Below are positions 32,323 to 40,114 of a DNA stretch of 42,252 bases, in pieces (within the stretch, counting starts at the first letter, position 1; every line of letters begins with the position of its first letter). The translations under genes and the position numbers were made by a program. Origin of the DNA: Candidatus Roizmanbacteria bacterium (GTDB taxonomy: Bacteria; Patescibacteriota; Microgenomatia; UBA1406; GWC2-37-13); contig JACQCK010000040.1 in the NCBI GenBank assembly GCA_016201695.1, forward strand, positions 1 to 42,252. The letters are read 5' to 3'. Below the pieces are notes generated by a model. The model had not been told where the DNA came from and made no database searches. It was given only the letters and a program-made list of their open reading frames with translations.

Positions 32323-33477
32323 ATGGCCAAGATGAAGCTGTTTTGTCGTCCCGAATCTGTTTCCGGATCCAGGATCAAGTTCGCGGCGACAGTCGTTTTC
32401 TATTTTTTTACGCTTCTTTTCCTGTCTTTTTTTTCCTTTTCCCAGGTCGACGCCGGCCTCCATTTGTTTTCAAATAAGGACGACCGGCTTCTTCAAAATT
32501 CGCTGGTGCGATTTGCTTCGGAAAAACGGCTCTATACCGGACTGATCTACACTTTTTTATTCATCGGGATGTTTGTTGCCTATTTTTTACTCATGAAACA
32601 GTGGAAAAGAATCTCCAAAAGGGTGCTGGCCGTTTTTATTATCGGCACAGTGGCGCTGACTTTTTTTGCTTTTCCGGCGTCGTTCTCACACGACATCTAT
32701 AACTATCTTATGTACGAAAAAATACTGCTGGTTTATCACGCCAATCCCTACACCGTTTTGCCCGCGCACTTTCGCGGCGATCCCTTATTAAACTATATTC
32801 ATTGGCCTAATGCCCCGTCGCGCTACGGGCCGGTGTGGCTGGCATTGGCAGGCGTCGTTTATTTTTTTACGCAAAACAGCCTGGCCGTATCGTTGTGGGG
32901 AGTCAAAGCGCTGTTAGTTGCGTGTTTTTTGGGAACGTTAATCGTTGTCGTTAAAATTGCCCGGCACTTAAGAGTTGATGTTTGCCGAACGCTGATTTTT
33001 ATAGTCGGTAATCCGCTTATTATCGTTGAGAGTTTGATAAATCCGCACGTTGACAGCCTGATGACTTTTTTGGCCGTGGCCGCCGTTTGGTTTGTTTTAA
33101 AAAGGCGCAACCTGAAAGCGGGCGTATTAATTATGATGTCGTTTCTGTCTAAAGCGGTCAGTCTGCCGGTGAGTCTGATTCTGATTGTCCGGTCTGTCCG
33201 GCTGTTTTTCTGGATTGCTCTTATTGGTGCAGTCGTCGAATCGGTTGTCCTCTCAATCGCCGCCTGGTATTTTGTCCTACCGGTTATCGCCGCGGCCTTT
33301 TTATACGCCTCAAAAAAGATTAGGTATTTGGTCTATGCCTTGTCAGCGGCGACTCTGGTCAGATACCTGCCGTATTTCTATCTTGGCTACTTTGATCCGA
33401 CAAATAAAATCAGACTAATTTTGTTTGTATTCGTTATGATTCTGTTCACCGCCTGGTCTTTTAGGAGTGACCTTTAG
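32323..33477 (+). CDS. GT-C-type polyprenol-phosphate-mannose-dependent transferase-like membrane protein
   Basis: A 384-residue protein with about ten membrane helices. FPASFSHDIYNYLMYEKILL followed by HANPYTVLP carries the acidic residue of the first outside loop typical of GT87/MptB-like mannosyltransferases, and SRYGPVWLALAGVVYFF is a conserved second block. NPLIIVESLINPHVDSLMTF matches the next family segment. It would use a lipid-linked sugar to glycosylate a surface polymer or protein. A TATAAC hexamer ends 5 bases before the ATG, and the tRNA-Thr gene starts 28 bases upstream on the other strand. Confidence 0.78.
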   Translation: MAKMKLFCRPESVSGSRIKFAATVVFYFFTLLFLSFFSFSQVDAGLHLFSNKDDRLLQNSLVRFASEKRLYTGLIYTFLFIGMFVAYFLLMKQWKRISKRVLAVFIIGTVALTFFAFPASFSHDIYNYLMYEKILLVYHANPYTVLPAHFRGDPLLNYIHWPNAPSRYGPVWLALAGVVYFFTQNSLAVSLWGVKALLVACFLGTLIVVVKIARHLRVDVCRTLIFIVGNPLIIVESLINPHVDSLMTFLAVAAVWFVLKRRNLKAGVLIMMSFLSKAVSLPVSLILIVRSVRLFFWIALIGAVVESVVLSIAAWYFVLPVIAAAFLYASKKIRYLVYALSAATLVRYLPYFYLGYFDPTNKIRLILFVFVMILFTAWSFRSDL

Positions 33478-33478
33478 A

Positions 33479-33507
33479 TTGACATATCAGGCCCTCTGAA
33501 CTATACT
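33479..33507 (+). promoter_or_regulatory. Promoter of the FAD-type oxidoreductase gene
   Basis: TTGACA (33479-33484), a 17-base spacer and TATACT (33502-33507) are followed 8 bases later by the ATG at 33516. The -35 box begins 2 bases after the previous gene's stop codon. Confidence 0.8.
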
Positions 33508-33515
33508 TCCTTTTT

Positions 33516-35375
33516 ATGACTCCTCATGTTGACAGGCGAAGCGGACATGTATTGGTAGGTGGGGGAGGACCGGTCGGTGTGTCGCTTGCGCGCTTTCTTA
33601 CGGGTCAATATGCTCAAGTTGATTTCGTCTCTCGTGAGATCGGTGGTAACGCAAAGTGGAGCAACGAGTTTTGGAGGCTATTTTTACATCTTGACGATCC
33701 GGGCGTCTGGAGAGTGTTGGTGGGTTTGGGCATGATTTTTCATTCTCTTCCCTTCGTTAAGGAGGAGGCGACCGGCTACTTGATTGAGAAGACAGGGAGG
33801 AATATTGATAAAGCCAGAAGAAGTCTGGCCGCGTTGAACAAGCCAGAGTTCAATTTGTTAACGGCTGACGAGAAAAATTATCTGTGTCAATTGGCGGAAG
33901 GAGCGGCGAATATAGTCCTAGAAGGGACAGATATAAACGACTGGCGTAAGGGAGACTATCCGTATCTTCACCCGGAGTGGGAAGCGGGGTTCTACTCTTC
34001 TGCCGGCGGCAAATTATATCAGGCCCAGGAACGCTTAGAATCCCCGGAAGGACAAAAAAACGCCGAGATTACCTATATTTTTCCGGGCCGACCAGGACAC
34101 CTGAAGGTCGCAACTCGGCAAAATAATCAAACTGTAATGTTAGACACAACCGATCTTGTTTTGGCGTTGGGTCCATGGATACACGATCTCGGCCTCCCGC
34201 CGGAAATACGCCTGCCGCCCGGTAAGACCGAGCTGCATAGCATTGTGAATGTTGATTTTTCCGACAAACTGATAAGAACTATCGCCGAAGTAACGGCGCT
34301 ACGCTATTTTGATCCGCAATTTCATAATAATGTTGCCGCATTGGGGCTTGTTGATGAACAAATTCCGGTTAGCGATGAAAATTATGAAGCAGTGACAGCG
34401 AGCATAGAAAAAAATTTGAGACAACAACTTATAAGCTATGCTAAAAACGGCCCGCTGATACAAAACAAGAATGGAGCCTACATAACAAGAAGTGGACCAA
34501 CTCTAAAAACCCTGTTCAAACAGAGCGGCCTAACCGAAGAGCAGTTTATCGAAGAAGGGAGATGGCGAAGGCTGATGTTGGGAAGGGAAGGCAGGGAAGA
34601 AGGAGATCTTACTAAATGGCCGCCTCATTTGAGCGCAACTGAAGAAAAAAATGACAAGCGACGCGACGAGATACTATCCTATTCTCACGGAATTATTCCT
34701 CCCCTTGATGCCCTACTGTTAACGATTGATTTTCTTAAAGAGCGCGAAGCTTCAGAATGGGATGAATGGAAAGATACGGTTAAAAACAGCATGCGTCTTC
34801 AGTCGGGTTTTTATCACGTAACGTCTGGAATCGAGGTTACTAAAAAAAACTTTATAAAATATCGACCGCTTCTTGTTCGGTACCTAAAGCGAGTATCCGG
34901 CTTTGACCTAAAGAGGATGACGGCAAATAAAAAACAGTTGACCGAAGCCGGGGTTGACCCGGAAAGACTGATCGATATTTCCCACGTAGTACCAGGCAAG
35001 AAGCCGATACCGTTGTATTTATTCCGATACCCGTTTGCGGTTTACCTCATGGATAAAGGACAAAATGACGGTCAAAGCGGAGAGGTGATAGCGACGATTG
35101 TTGATGCCGATCTTCCATATATGGATGTGCTGAAAGTTAACGACGGCGCGCTTATCGCGATCGTCGGCTGGCTTAGGGGCCGCGGGTATATGGCCGGCCC
35201 CGGAGCCGCAGACTTGCTTGCGAAAAAAATTCATGAGATCAAAACAGGTAAATATAACCCAGAATCCACATTCGGTAGATTCATGAGTAACTTTTCTTTC
35301 GATCGGTTGTATAATCCGGAACTTATGGACAGGCTTCTTCACGAGCGTGTCTTAGGGGGTAGCGGTGATATATAA
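33516..35375 (+). CDS. FAD/NAD-binding Rossmann-fold oxidoreductase-like protein, function unknown
   Basis: A 619-residue soluble protein. The N-terminus has a dinucleotide-binding signature, HVLVGGGGPVGVSLARFL, with the GxGxxG-like glycines and an acidic/polar end of the second strand (VDFVSREIGG). DLVLALGPWIHDLGLPP in the middle resembles the second FAD contact of DAO-type oxidoreductases. The C-terminal half (about 330-619) is not recognisable: mixed helices with SHVVPGKKPIPLYLFRYPFA and a final GYMAGPGAADLLAKKIHEIK that could be a flavin-contacting helix. Substrate unknown. It is a single gene under its own strong promoter. Its length is well above simple amine oxidases of this fold. Confidence 0.7.
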   Translation: MTPHVDRRSGHVLVGGGGPVGVSLARFLTGQYAQVDFVSREIGGNAKWSNEFWRLFLHLDDPGVWRVLVGLGMIFHSLPFVKEEATGYLIEKTGRNIDKARRSLAALNKPEFNLLTADEKNYLCQLAEGAANIVLEGTDINDWRKGDYPYLHPEWEAGFYSSAGGKLYQAQERLESPEGQKNAEITYIFPGRPGHLKVATRQNNQTVMLDTTDLVLALGPWIHDLGLPPEIRLPPGKTELHSIVNVDFSDKLIRTIAEVTALRYFDPQFHNNVAALGLVDEQIPVSDENYEAVTASIEKNLRQQLISYAKNGPLIQNKNGAYITRSGPTLKTLFKQSGLTEEQFIEEGRWRRLMLGREGREEGDLTKWPPHLSATEEKNDKRRDEILSYSHGIIPPLDALLLTIDFLKEREASEWDEWKDTVKNSMRLQSGFYHVTSGIEVTKKNFIKYRPLLVRYLKRVSGFDLKRMTANKKQLTEAGVDPERLIDISHVVPGKKPIPLYLFRYPFAVYLMDKGQNDGQSGEVIATIVDADLPYMDVLKVNDGALIAIVGWLRGRGYMAGPGAADLLAKKIHEIKTGKYNPESTFGRFMSNFSFDRLYNPELMDRLLHERVLGGSGDI

Positions 35376-35407
35376 CCCATAAAAAACTCTATAGGATAAA
35401 ATACCTC

Positions 35408-35437
35408 TTGACAAATAACTAAATATATGCGTAATAT
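35408..35437 (+). promoter_or_regulatory. Promoter overlapped by an AT-rich inverted repeat
   Basis: TTGACA (35408-35413) and TAATAT (35432-35437) are separated by 18 bases. An imperfect inverted repeat covers this promoter: AATAACT..ATATATG (35414-35429) against CATATAT....AGTTATT (35449-35466), 14 paired bases in all. It could be an operator or a 5' hairpin. The first gene downstream is 230 bases away, so the product may be the RNA itself. Confidence 0.5.
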
Positions 35438-35443
35438 GTATTT

Positions 35444-35618
35444 ATGGCCATATATTATAAGTTATTTAGAATATATGTATAGTCGGGATGTCAGCCTGTT
35501 CTGGAGTTTTGTCAGCTTATTTTCAGGCAGGCCGATTCACCTTTTCCGCTAGTTAATGTTCTTAACCATACGCCACCGGGTTCTTCAAGCATTTTGAAGG
35601 GCTCGGTGCGTTTTTTTT
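35444..35618 (+). ncRNA. Candidate small RNA, about 175 bases
   Basis: The stretch between the promoter at 35408-35437 and the strong terminator at 35571-35618 has no credible ORF. It contains an internal stem GCCTG-CTG / CAG-CAGGC (about 35493-35532). The size fits 6S-like RNA, but I cannot show the 6S bubble structure, and it does not match SRP RNA. It could equally be an untranslated 3' region of the upstream gene plus a terminator. Confidence 0.35.
35571..35618 (+). terminator. Intrinsic terminator
   Basis: The arms CGCcACCG and CGGTGCG, with the inner stem CTTCAA/TTGAAG, form a long hairpin directly followed by eight T (35611-35618). This is one of the two clearest terminators in the window. 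A TTG at 35594, which would start a longer version of the next gene, lies inside this hairpin. Confidence 0.85.
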
Positions 35619-35629
35619 GCAATAGTCGC

Positions 35630-35658
35630 TTGACAAATCAAAGCAGATTACTTACCAT
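35630..35658 (+). promoter_or_regulatory. Leaderless promoter of the 35666 gene
   Basis: TTGACA (35630-35635), a 17-base spacer and TACCAT (35653-35658) are followed 7 bases later by the ATG at 35666. It begins 11 bases after the terminator and decides the start codon. Confidence 0.7.
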
Positions 35659-35665
35659 CAATACA

Positions 35666-36319
35666 ATGATAAAGATAAAGTCGGCGAAAACCCTAGAAGA
35701 ACTCGTTTATCACCATAATAATCACAAAATTGTGACTTACGCGTTGGTGCTTTTCTGCGCAATCCTTAGCGTTTTTGTCATCGTCCTTCTCTCGGCCCAG
35801 TTTGGCCAAAATCAGGCGACCGGTTTAGCCACCCGGGCCGCCGGCAGAAGTGTTTGGAGCATAGCAAGTGCTCCAACGCCGATCCCAACCCCAGGCGGAG
35901 CCTTTAGCATTCTGCCAACGGTAAAAGTGAGTTTAACCTGCGTTGTGAATGACGCCAGCTGTAGCTATCAGGGGAGTATTATTGCCGCAAACCGAACCGG
36001 CAAAGCTCTTTACAACACTACCATGTACCAGAGTTCCTATAAAAATATTCTGTCATTTGTCGGTTTTGACAGCAAATGGACTACCCGTCAAAGCAAAACC
36101 GGTACAGTCTATCAGCCTGGTTACGGTCCGACCACGGTTTTCAAGGTGGCGAATCCAAAAGTGCCGGGCGTATTTTCCGCCTCATTTTATGTTGACGCCC
36201 AGACCTGTAACTTAAATACCAATCCGCCTAACTGTATTTATTACGGCGCCGCCAAAGTGGTCGCGACCGTCAATGTGGTTAAGTCTCTTCCGCCAACATC
36301 CGCCCAGCCGTCACCCTGA
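35666..36319 (+). CDS. Membrane-anchored secreted protein of unknown function
   Basis: About 217 residues from the ATG at 35666. A transmembrane helix lies at about 27-48 (ALVLFCAILSVFVIVLLSAQ) after a basic N-terminus, then a short PTPIPTPGG linker, then one beta-rich external domain (about 80-210). That domain has two cysteine pairs (SLTCVVNDASCSYQG and TCNLNTNPPNCIYYG) that probably form disulfides. The protein ends with SLPPTSAQPSP. I do not recognise the domain; an Ig-like fold is plausible. The 91-bp repeat begins 13 bases after the stop. Confidence 0.75.
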   Translation: MIKIKSAKTLEELVYHHNNHKIVTYALVLFCAILSVFVIVLLSAQFGQNQATGLATRAAGRSVWSIASAPTPIPTPGGAFSILPTVKVSLTCVVNDASCSYQGSIIAANRTGKALYNTTMYQSSYKNILSFVGFDSKWTTRQSKTGTVYQPGYGPTTVFKVANPKVPGVFSASFYVDAQTCNLNTNPPNCIYYGAAKVVATVNVVKSLPPTSAQPSP

Positions 36320-36332
36320 CCCCGCCTATTTC

Positions 36333-36423
36333 CGCCACTTCGGAAGTGGCAGTTGAATTAGGTCGATACAACAGTCGGAATTAAGACGTTAATTTGGTCT
36401 TTCCGCCACTTCGGAGGTGGCGG
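36333..36423 (+). repeat. 91-bp palindrome-ended repeat, family B copy 1
   Basis: The left palindrome GCCACTTCGGAAGTGGC (36334-36350) and the right palindrome CCGCCACTTCGGAGGTGGCGG (36403-36423, one mismatch) enclose a 52-bp core with two short stems: TCGAT-ACAACA-GTCGG and AATTAA-GACG-TTAATT. Copy 2 at 40115-40205 has the same length and orientation and only a few differences. The end palindromes are those of family A. The reverse-strand Nudix gene ends inside this element. Confidence 0.9.
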
Positions 36424-36991
36424 CAAAGAACTCAGAATATTTTCTTTTGGCGACTGTCCAGGCGGCGATTGTTACGGCTGTCGATATCTGATTTGTAATA
36501 ATCAACTCCTCGATTTCTTGTGGAGAGAGCGTAAGGACTTCGATTTCTTCAGTTTCGTCGAGATGTTGAACCGAGTTAAAACTCACCTCTTTGGCAAAAT
36601 AACAGTAAACTTTTTCAGTTCCTTTGGTGACAAAGCCAGCCAGAGTTGCAAAATATTCAAGACTATCGGTTTTGATCCCGGTTTCTTCCTCAAGTTCGCG
36701 GATGGCTTTTTCTTTGGGATCGTCTGAACTTGATTCAAGCCTGCCGGTGGGAAATTCAATCGTCATATCACCGAATCCTGGTTTAAACTGTCGTACCATA
36801 ACTACTAATTTGTCCGTTGTGACGGCCACAACCATCCCCACATCTTGAATAGTAGTGACGAGAAAATCATCAATTATCTTACCGTTGGGGAGTTGATAGG
36901 CGCGTTTCTCAAGAGAAAACCATTTGCTTGGCGAAATATCCTCCCCTTTCAACAGTCGCCATTTTTTAAGTTTAGTTGGACCGGGTGGCAT
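36389..36991 (-). CDS. Nudix hydrolase (ADP-ribose pyrophosphatase-like)
   Basis: A 200-residue protein with a Nudix box at about 83-106 (PTGRLESSSDDPKEKAIREL followed by EEETGI). The spacing from the first Gly to REL is one residue longer than the canonical Gx5Ex7REUxEExGU, as in some ADP-ribose pyrophosphatases. The preceding VVMVRQFKPGFGDMTIEFPTG is the usual ADPRase strand pair. It likely hydrolyses ADP-ribose or a related nucleoside-diphosphate sugar. The last eleven or so residues (AATSEVAERPN) are encoded by the repeat element, so the original C-terminus was probably replaced. A TACCAT hexamer ends 6 bases before the ATG. Confidence 0.9.
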   Translation of the reverse strand: MPPGPTKLKKWRLLKGEDISPSKWFSLEKRAYQLPNGKIIDDFLVTTIQDVGMVVAVTTDKLVVMVRQFKPGFGDMTIEFPTGRLESSSDDPKEKAIRELEEETGIKTDSLEYFATLAGFVTKGTEKVYCYFAKEVSFNSVQHLDETEEIEVLTLSPQEIEELIITNQISTAVTIAAWTVAKRKYSEFFAATSEVAERPN

Positions 36992-37026
36992 ATCTTTATG
37001 GTAGCAAAATGAATTATAATTATATA

Positions 37027-37583
37027 GTGAAACTGAAATTTCTCAATCTCAATATCTGGCTTGGTGGAATGCTTTTTCGCTCGGCACTGAAATTTTTGAA
37101 AGCAGAAAACGCCGATATCATCACTCTTCAAGAGGTTTATAATGGGCATGGCCCTATCTTGGAGAGTGGAATTTTTTTCCTAGAAATCTTCAACGAGCCA
37201 GTATCCAAATAGAAAAGCATACTATAAATGTCTATAATACCCAGGGTATTTACGGACTTGACGGTGGGGACAACCGGAGAAGACGACACATGAGTAAAGT
37301 AATTATAGACGAAATAAAAGATAAGGAAAATATTATTTTAGCCGGCGATTTCAATGTTAAGCCAAAAACAAAAACAATTACCGATATCGAAAATTATTTA
37401 GTCAATGTGTTTAAAAATGAATTAAAGTCTACGTTTAATATGCGGCAAAAAACCGATCCCGGCTACGCAACTGCTGTAGTAGATATGATCTTTGTCAGCC
37501 GAAATTTTAAAGTCGCTAAGCATTCTTGTCCAGATATCGACGTTTCCGACCACTTACCTTTGGTCGCTGAATTGACAATATAG
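37027..37583 (+). pseudogene. Broken endonuclease/exonuclease/phosphatase (EEP) family gene
   Basis: The N-terminal part, from a GTG at 37027, reads LKFLNLNIWLGG and ADIITLQEV (with the catalytic glutamate) and stops at 37212. The -1 frame then continues as PRNLQRASIQIEKHTINVYN and DGGDNRRR into the part from 37290, which has ILAGDFNV (catalytic D and N), STFNMRQKTDPGYATAVVDM and DVSDHLPLVAEL (the DH pair). The middle of the family is missing (roughly 70 residues), and the frame changes near a T7 run at 37172-37178, so this is most likely a decayed gene. A TATAAT ends 6 bases before the GTG. Confidence 0.75.
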
Positions 37584-37592
37584 TCCGTGGAA

Positions 37593-38291
37593 CTATTTTT
37601 CTAAAATCCAATCAATAACCATTTTTTTAACCCTAAAGTATTCGTCCTTTCCAAACTGCATATTGGCAATACAGTATTTCTTTGATCGGAGATGGGAACA
37701 AAAAAGGCATTCGTACAAATCAAAGCCGTCATGAATAAACATCGACCTGGATACCTTATTCGACCATGAGACTTCAAAGCAAGAAGAACAGTAAATGCTT
37801 TCTTTTACCCGGATTCCCAATGTACAAGATGAGTTATCACGAGAGGCAAGCATATAATTGTTGTCAAAAACCTTGTAAGAAAAAATTATATTCTTTGAAT
37901 CAAAGACAGAGACGCTATGATACACAAAAACGCTACTATATATGCCATCGGACTCTGACACTTCCCTCGAGTTAATATATTTCTCACCAGTAATATAATT
38001 GATTTGCTTCCACGCTCTAAGAACATCCTTAATAGAATTCAACGGTTGTTGTTTTTTCATCCATTCGTCCCTTTTAAATTTGTCGGCGATGGCTTTCTGC
38101 GAAGCAATCATCTCCGATTCTTGTGAAAAAGACCAGGTATTTTCGTGAGATAAAGCGCAGATAACTCTATTAGCCATTGGAATATCGAAGGCAAACATTC
38201 TTTTTAATTCCGTTAGCGAATGGATACTTTTCTTACTAAATATATCCATAAAAATATAATCGGCTATTTCTTTAGCTTTTTGGCTATTCAT
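37593..38291 (-). CDS. CxxC-containing protein linked to a HerA/TraC-like ATPase
   Basis: A 232-residue protein. The C-terminal third has a putative zinc site: SIYCSSCFEVSWSNK, then YECLFCSHLRSKKYC and FGKDEYFRVKKMVIDWIL. I have an impression that this C-x2-C-F, C-x2-C, KKYC, EYF pattern recurs in uncharacterised CPR proteins. The N-terminal part is helical and holds no known domain. Its start overlaps the stop of the upstream ATPase gene as ATGA, so both are made from one mRNA. It may be a DNA- or partner-binding accessory of the ATPase (inference). Confidence 0.72.
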   Translation of the reverse strand: MNSQKAKEIADYIFMDIFSKKSIHSLTELKRMFAFDIPMANRVICALSHENTWSFSQESEMIASQKAIADKFKRDEWMKKQQPLNSIKDVLRAWKQINYITGEKYINSREVSESDGIYSSVFVYHSVSVFDSKNIIFSYKVFDNNYMLASRDNSSCTLGIRVKESIYCSSCFEVSWSNKVSRSMFIHDGFDLYECLFCSHLRSKKYCIANMQFGKDEYFRVKKMVIDWILEK

Positions 38292-40003
38292 ACGTCCATG
38301 ATCCTACCTTTAAAACAGGGGTAAAATTTTAATTTAGAAAAAACTCTGACCAAGCATTCTCTTGGATTTAGATTAACCAATAAATCTCTCTTTAAGTCGC
38401 TCTCCGATAAGCCTTTGTCTTTTTCTGCTGCCAAAATTTCATCAGGGAACTTCATTTGCAAATTTTTAGTTAAAACTCTAGCGTCTTCGTCTGAAACTTT
38501 AAAAATGAAGTAGTTATAAATATTTGATAGGATTCCCCGTAATAGATCCGGCGAAATTTGGGTAAGGTATTGTTGAGATAAGAAAAGGGAAAGATTAAAT
38601 TTACGGGCTTCAGAAAGAATACTGATTAAACTTTCATTTTCAACGATAGAAACTTCATCGATAATGAGAATAAGTTTTTTATTAATCGATCTTCTTTGAG
38701 CGATGAGAAAAATTTGCTGAATAATCAATCCGGCGATAAGTCTGGTTGCTTTTTCTCCCAAATAGATTCTGTTTAAGGAAAAACAGGTCAAAAAATTATT
38801 AGACAGAATTGACTCAAGCTTATTTGATGAGGTTTTTGAAAAGGCGGGGATAAAGCTTAGCTCATCTATTAAAACGAGTATTGGCATAATAGCCACTTCA
38901 TAAAATTGCGTTTGCATTTCAACGAAGTCTGTCTCAAAAAAATGAGTCAGGTAGTCGTACTCTTCGGCCGAGTCTCTTAATATTTCCTGTCTAAACTCAA
39001 GTTCGGTTAAAAACTTTCTCAAGCTATAAAGAGTCATACGGTTTTTAAGAAATAGAATATAGACAACATATTTTAGGACTCTTTCCATTTTGGCATGGAA
39101 CTGATCCTTTAGAAGCGTCTTAAAAAGAAGAATGGTGAGTTCGGTTGCAATCTTTGGTTCGGAAACAGCCGGAAAAAGGTCGCATTGGGTGCGTATAAAG
39201 TCAAGGTTAATTTTGTTTGACACATTGAGAAACTGCGGATATAAAGCGGCATGAGGATCAATGATGATTATCCGATATTCGTTAGTTAGTCGGAAGCGGA
39301 CAATTTCCTTCACCAATAGTTCAATAAATTTCGATTTTCCGACTCCTGTCTGACCAACAGTAAGAGTGTGCTTACTCAACTCGAAATTTTTAAGGGGAAA
39401 ATATACAGAAGAAGAAAACTGCGGAAAACCAAATACTTCCAAAAAAGCTTCCTGTTTGATAGGGGTAAAAAGCTTTGCCGCTTCATCTATGCGCAGAAAG
39501 AGTGGAGGAAGCTTTTTTTTCAGTTTGGTGTCTTTTCTAAAATCGAACTCAAAATTAGGCAACGGGTTAGTCAACGTAAAATATCTGGAAAAGTATTGAT
39601 CTCCTCTTTTATTTCCAAAAAAGAGACTGACTCTATAAATCCGAATAAATAGTATCTCGTAGAATTGAATTACTACTTTCTGTATTTGCCGGTTTCTTTC
39701 AATTTCTTCCATCGCTCTGAACTCGTTTATATTTTTTTGAAAGGGTAATCTAAACGGTCGTTTTTTGTAAGAAGAATCGCCATTTATTAGTTGTCGATCG
39801 CTCGGCATTAGAAGAAAGTCTCCAAGTTTGGTTGTTAGAAGGGAGAGATTCTTTTGAGCATAGAGGAAGAACTCTATAATGTTGACGTCAAAAACTATTT
39901 CCAATGCTAGTTTTTTATCATACTCGGCAATATTTTCTATAAATCGTTGCCAGTCTGATGCTAACAGTTTTTCCGCTTTTATAAATAGCTCAAAGGCTTT
40001 CAT
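38288..40003 (-). CDS. HerA/TraC-type AAA+ ATPase (DUF87-like, conjugation/DNA-pumping family)
   Basis: A 571-residue protein. Walker A is GQTGVGKS (217-224), followed by RIIIIDPHAALYPQFL (the D-P-H motif of VirD4/HerA-type ATPases) and Walker B LILIIDEVSI (about 430-440), then LSLFLSQQYLTQISPDLLRG, the sensor-like S-Q-Q segment of the family. Such ATPases drive DNA transfer or pair with nucleases for end processing. The first ~165 residues are unassigned and hydrophobic in places. No relaxase, VirB or NurA partner is visible nearby; the downstream CxxC protein is its only partner. A TATAAT ends 6 bases before the ATG. Confidence 0.82.
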   Translation of the reverse strand: MKAFELFIKAEKLLASDWQRFIENIAEYDKKLALEIVFDVNIIEFFLYAQKNLSLLTTKLGDFLLMPSDRQLINGDSSYKKRPFRLPFQKNINEFRAMEEIERNRQIQKVVIQFYEILFIRIYRVSLFFGNKRGDQYFSRYFTLTNPLPNFEFDFRKDTKLKKKLPPLFLRIDEAAKLFTPIKQEAFLEVFGFPQFSSSVYFPLKNFELSKHTLTVGQTGVGKSKFIELLVKEIVRFRLTNEYRIIIIDPHAALYPQFLNVSNKINLDFIRTQCDLFPAVSEPKIATELTILLFKTLLKDQFHAKMERVLKYVVYILFLKNRMTLYSLRKFLTELEFRQEILRDSAEEYDYLTHFFETDFVEMQTQFYEVAIMPILVLIDELSFIPAFSKTSSNKLESILSNNFLTCFSLNRIYLGEKATRLIAGLIIQQIFLIAQRRSINKKLILIIDEVSIVENESLISILSEARKFNLSLFLSQQYLTQISPDLLRGILSNIYNYFIFKVSDEDARVLTKNLQMKFPDEILAAEKDKGLSESDLKRDLLVNLNPRECLVRVFSKLKFYPCFKGRIMDV

Positions 40004-40078
40004 GGGGCCATTATAAGTCCTTATATATTATATATTTTTATATTTCTGTTTGGGCTGTCAGAACAATAAAAAATGCAC

Positions 40079-40109
40079 TTGACAAAGATATGTACAGAGC
40101 GAGTATAAT
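40079..40109 (+). promoter_or_regulatory. Promoter pointing into repeat family B copy 2
   Basis: TTGACA (40079-40084) and TATAAT (40104-40109) with a 19-base spacer, slightly wider than ideal. The expected start point (about 40116) coincides with the first base of the left palindrome of the repeat. A weak hairpin and a T6 run follow at 40238-40259, so a short RNA of about 145 bases may be made. Confidence 0.5.
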
Positions 40110-40114
40110 AAATT

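Noticed and set aside
35444-35618. Assignment as 6S RNA or SRP RNA
   Set aside because: Size fits 6S, but I cannot find the long rod with a central bubble, and the SRP signature loop is absent.
35594-35665. Longer version of the 35666 gene starting with TTG at 35594
   Set aside because: It would begin inside the strong intrinsic terminator and run through the gene's own promoter.
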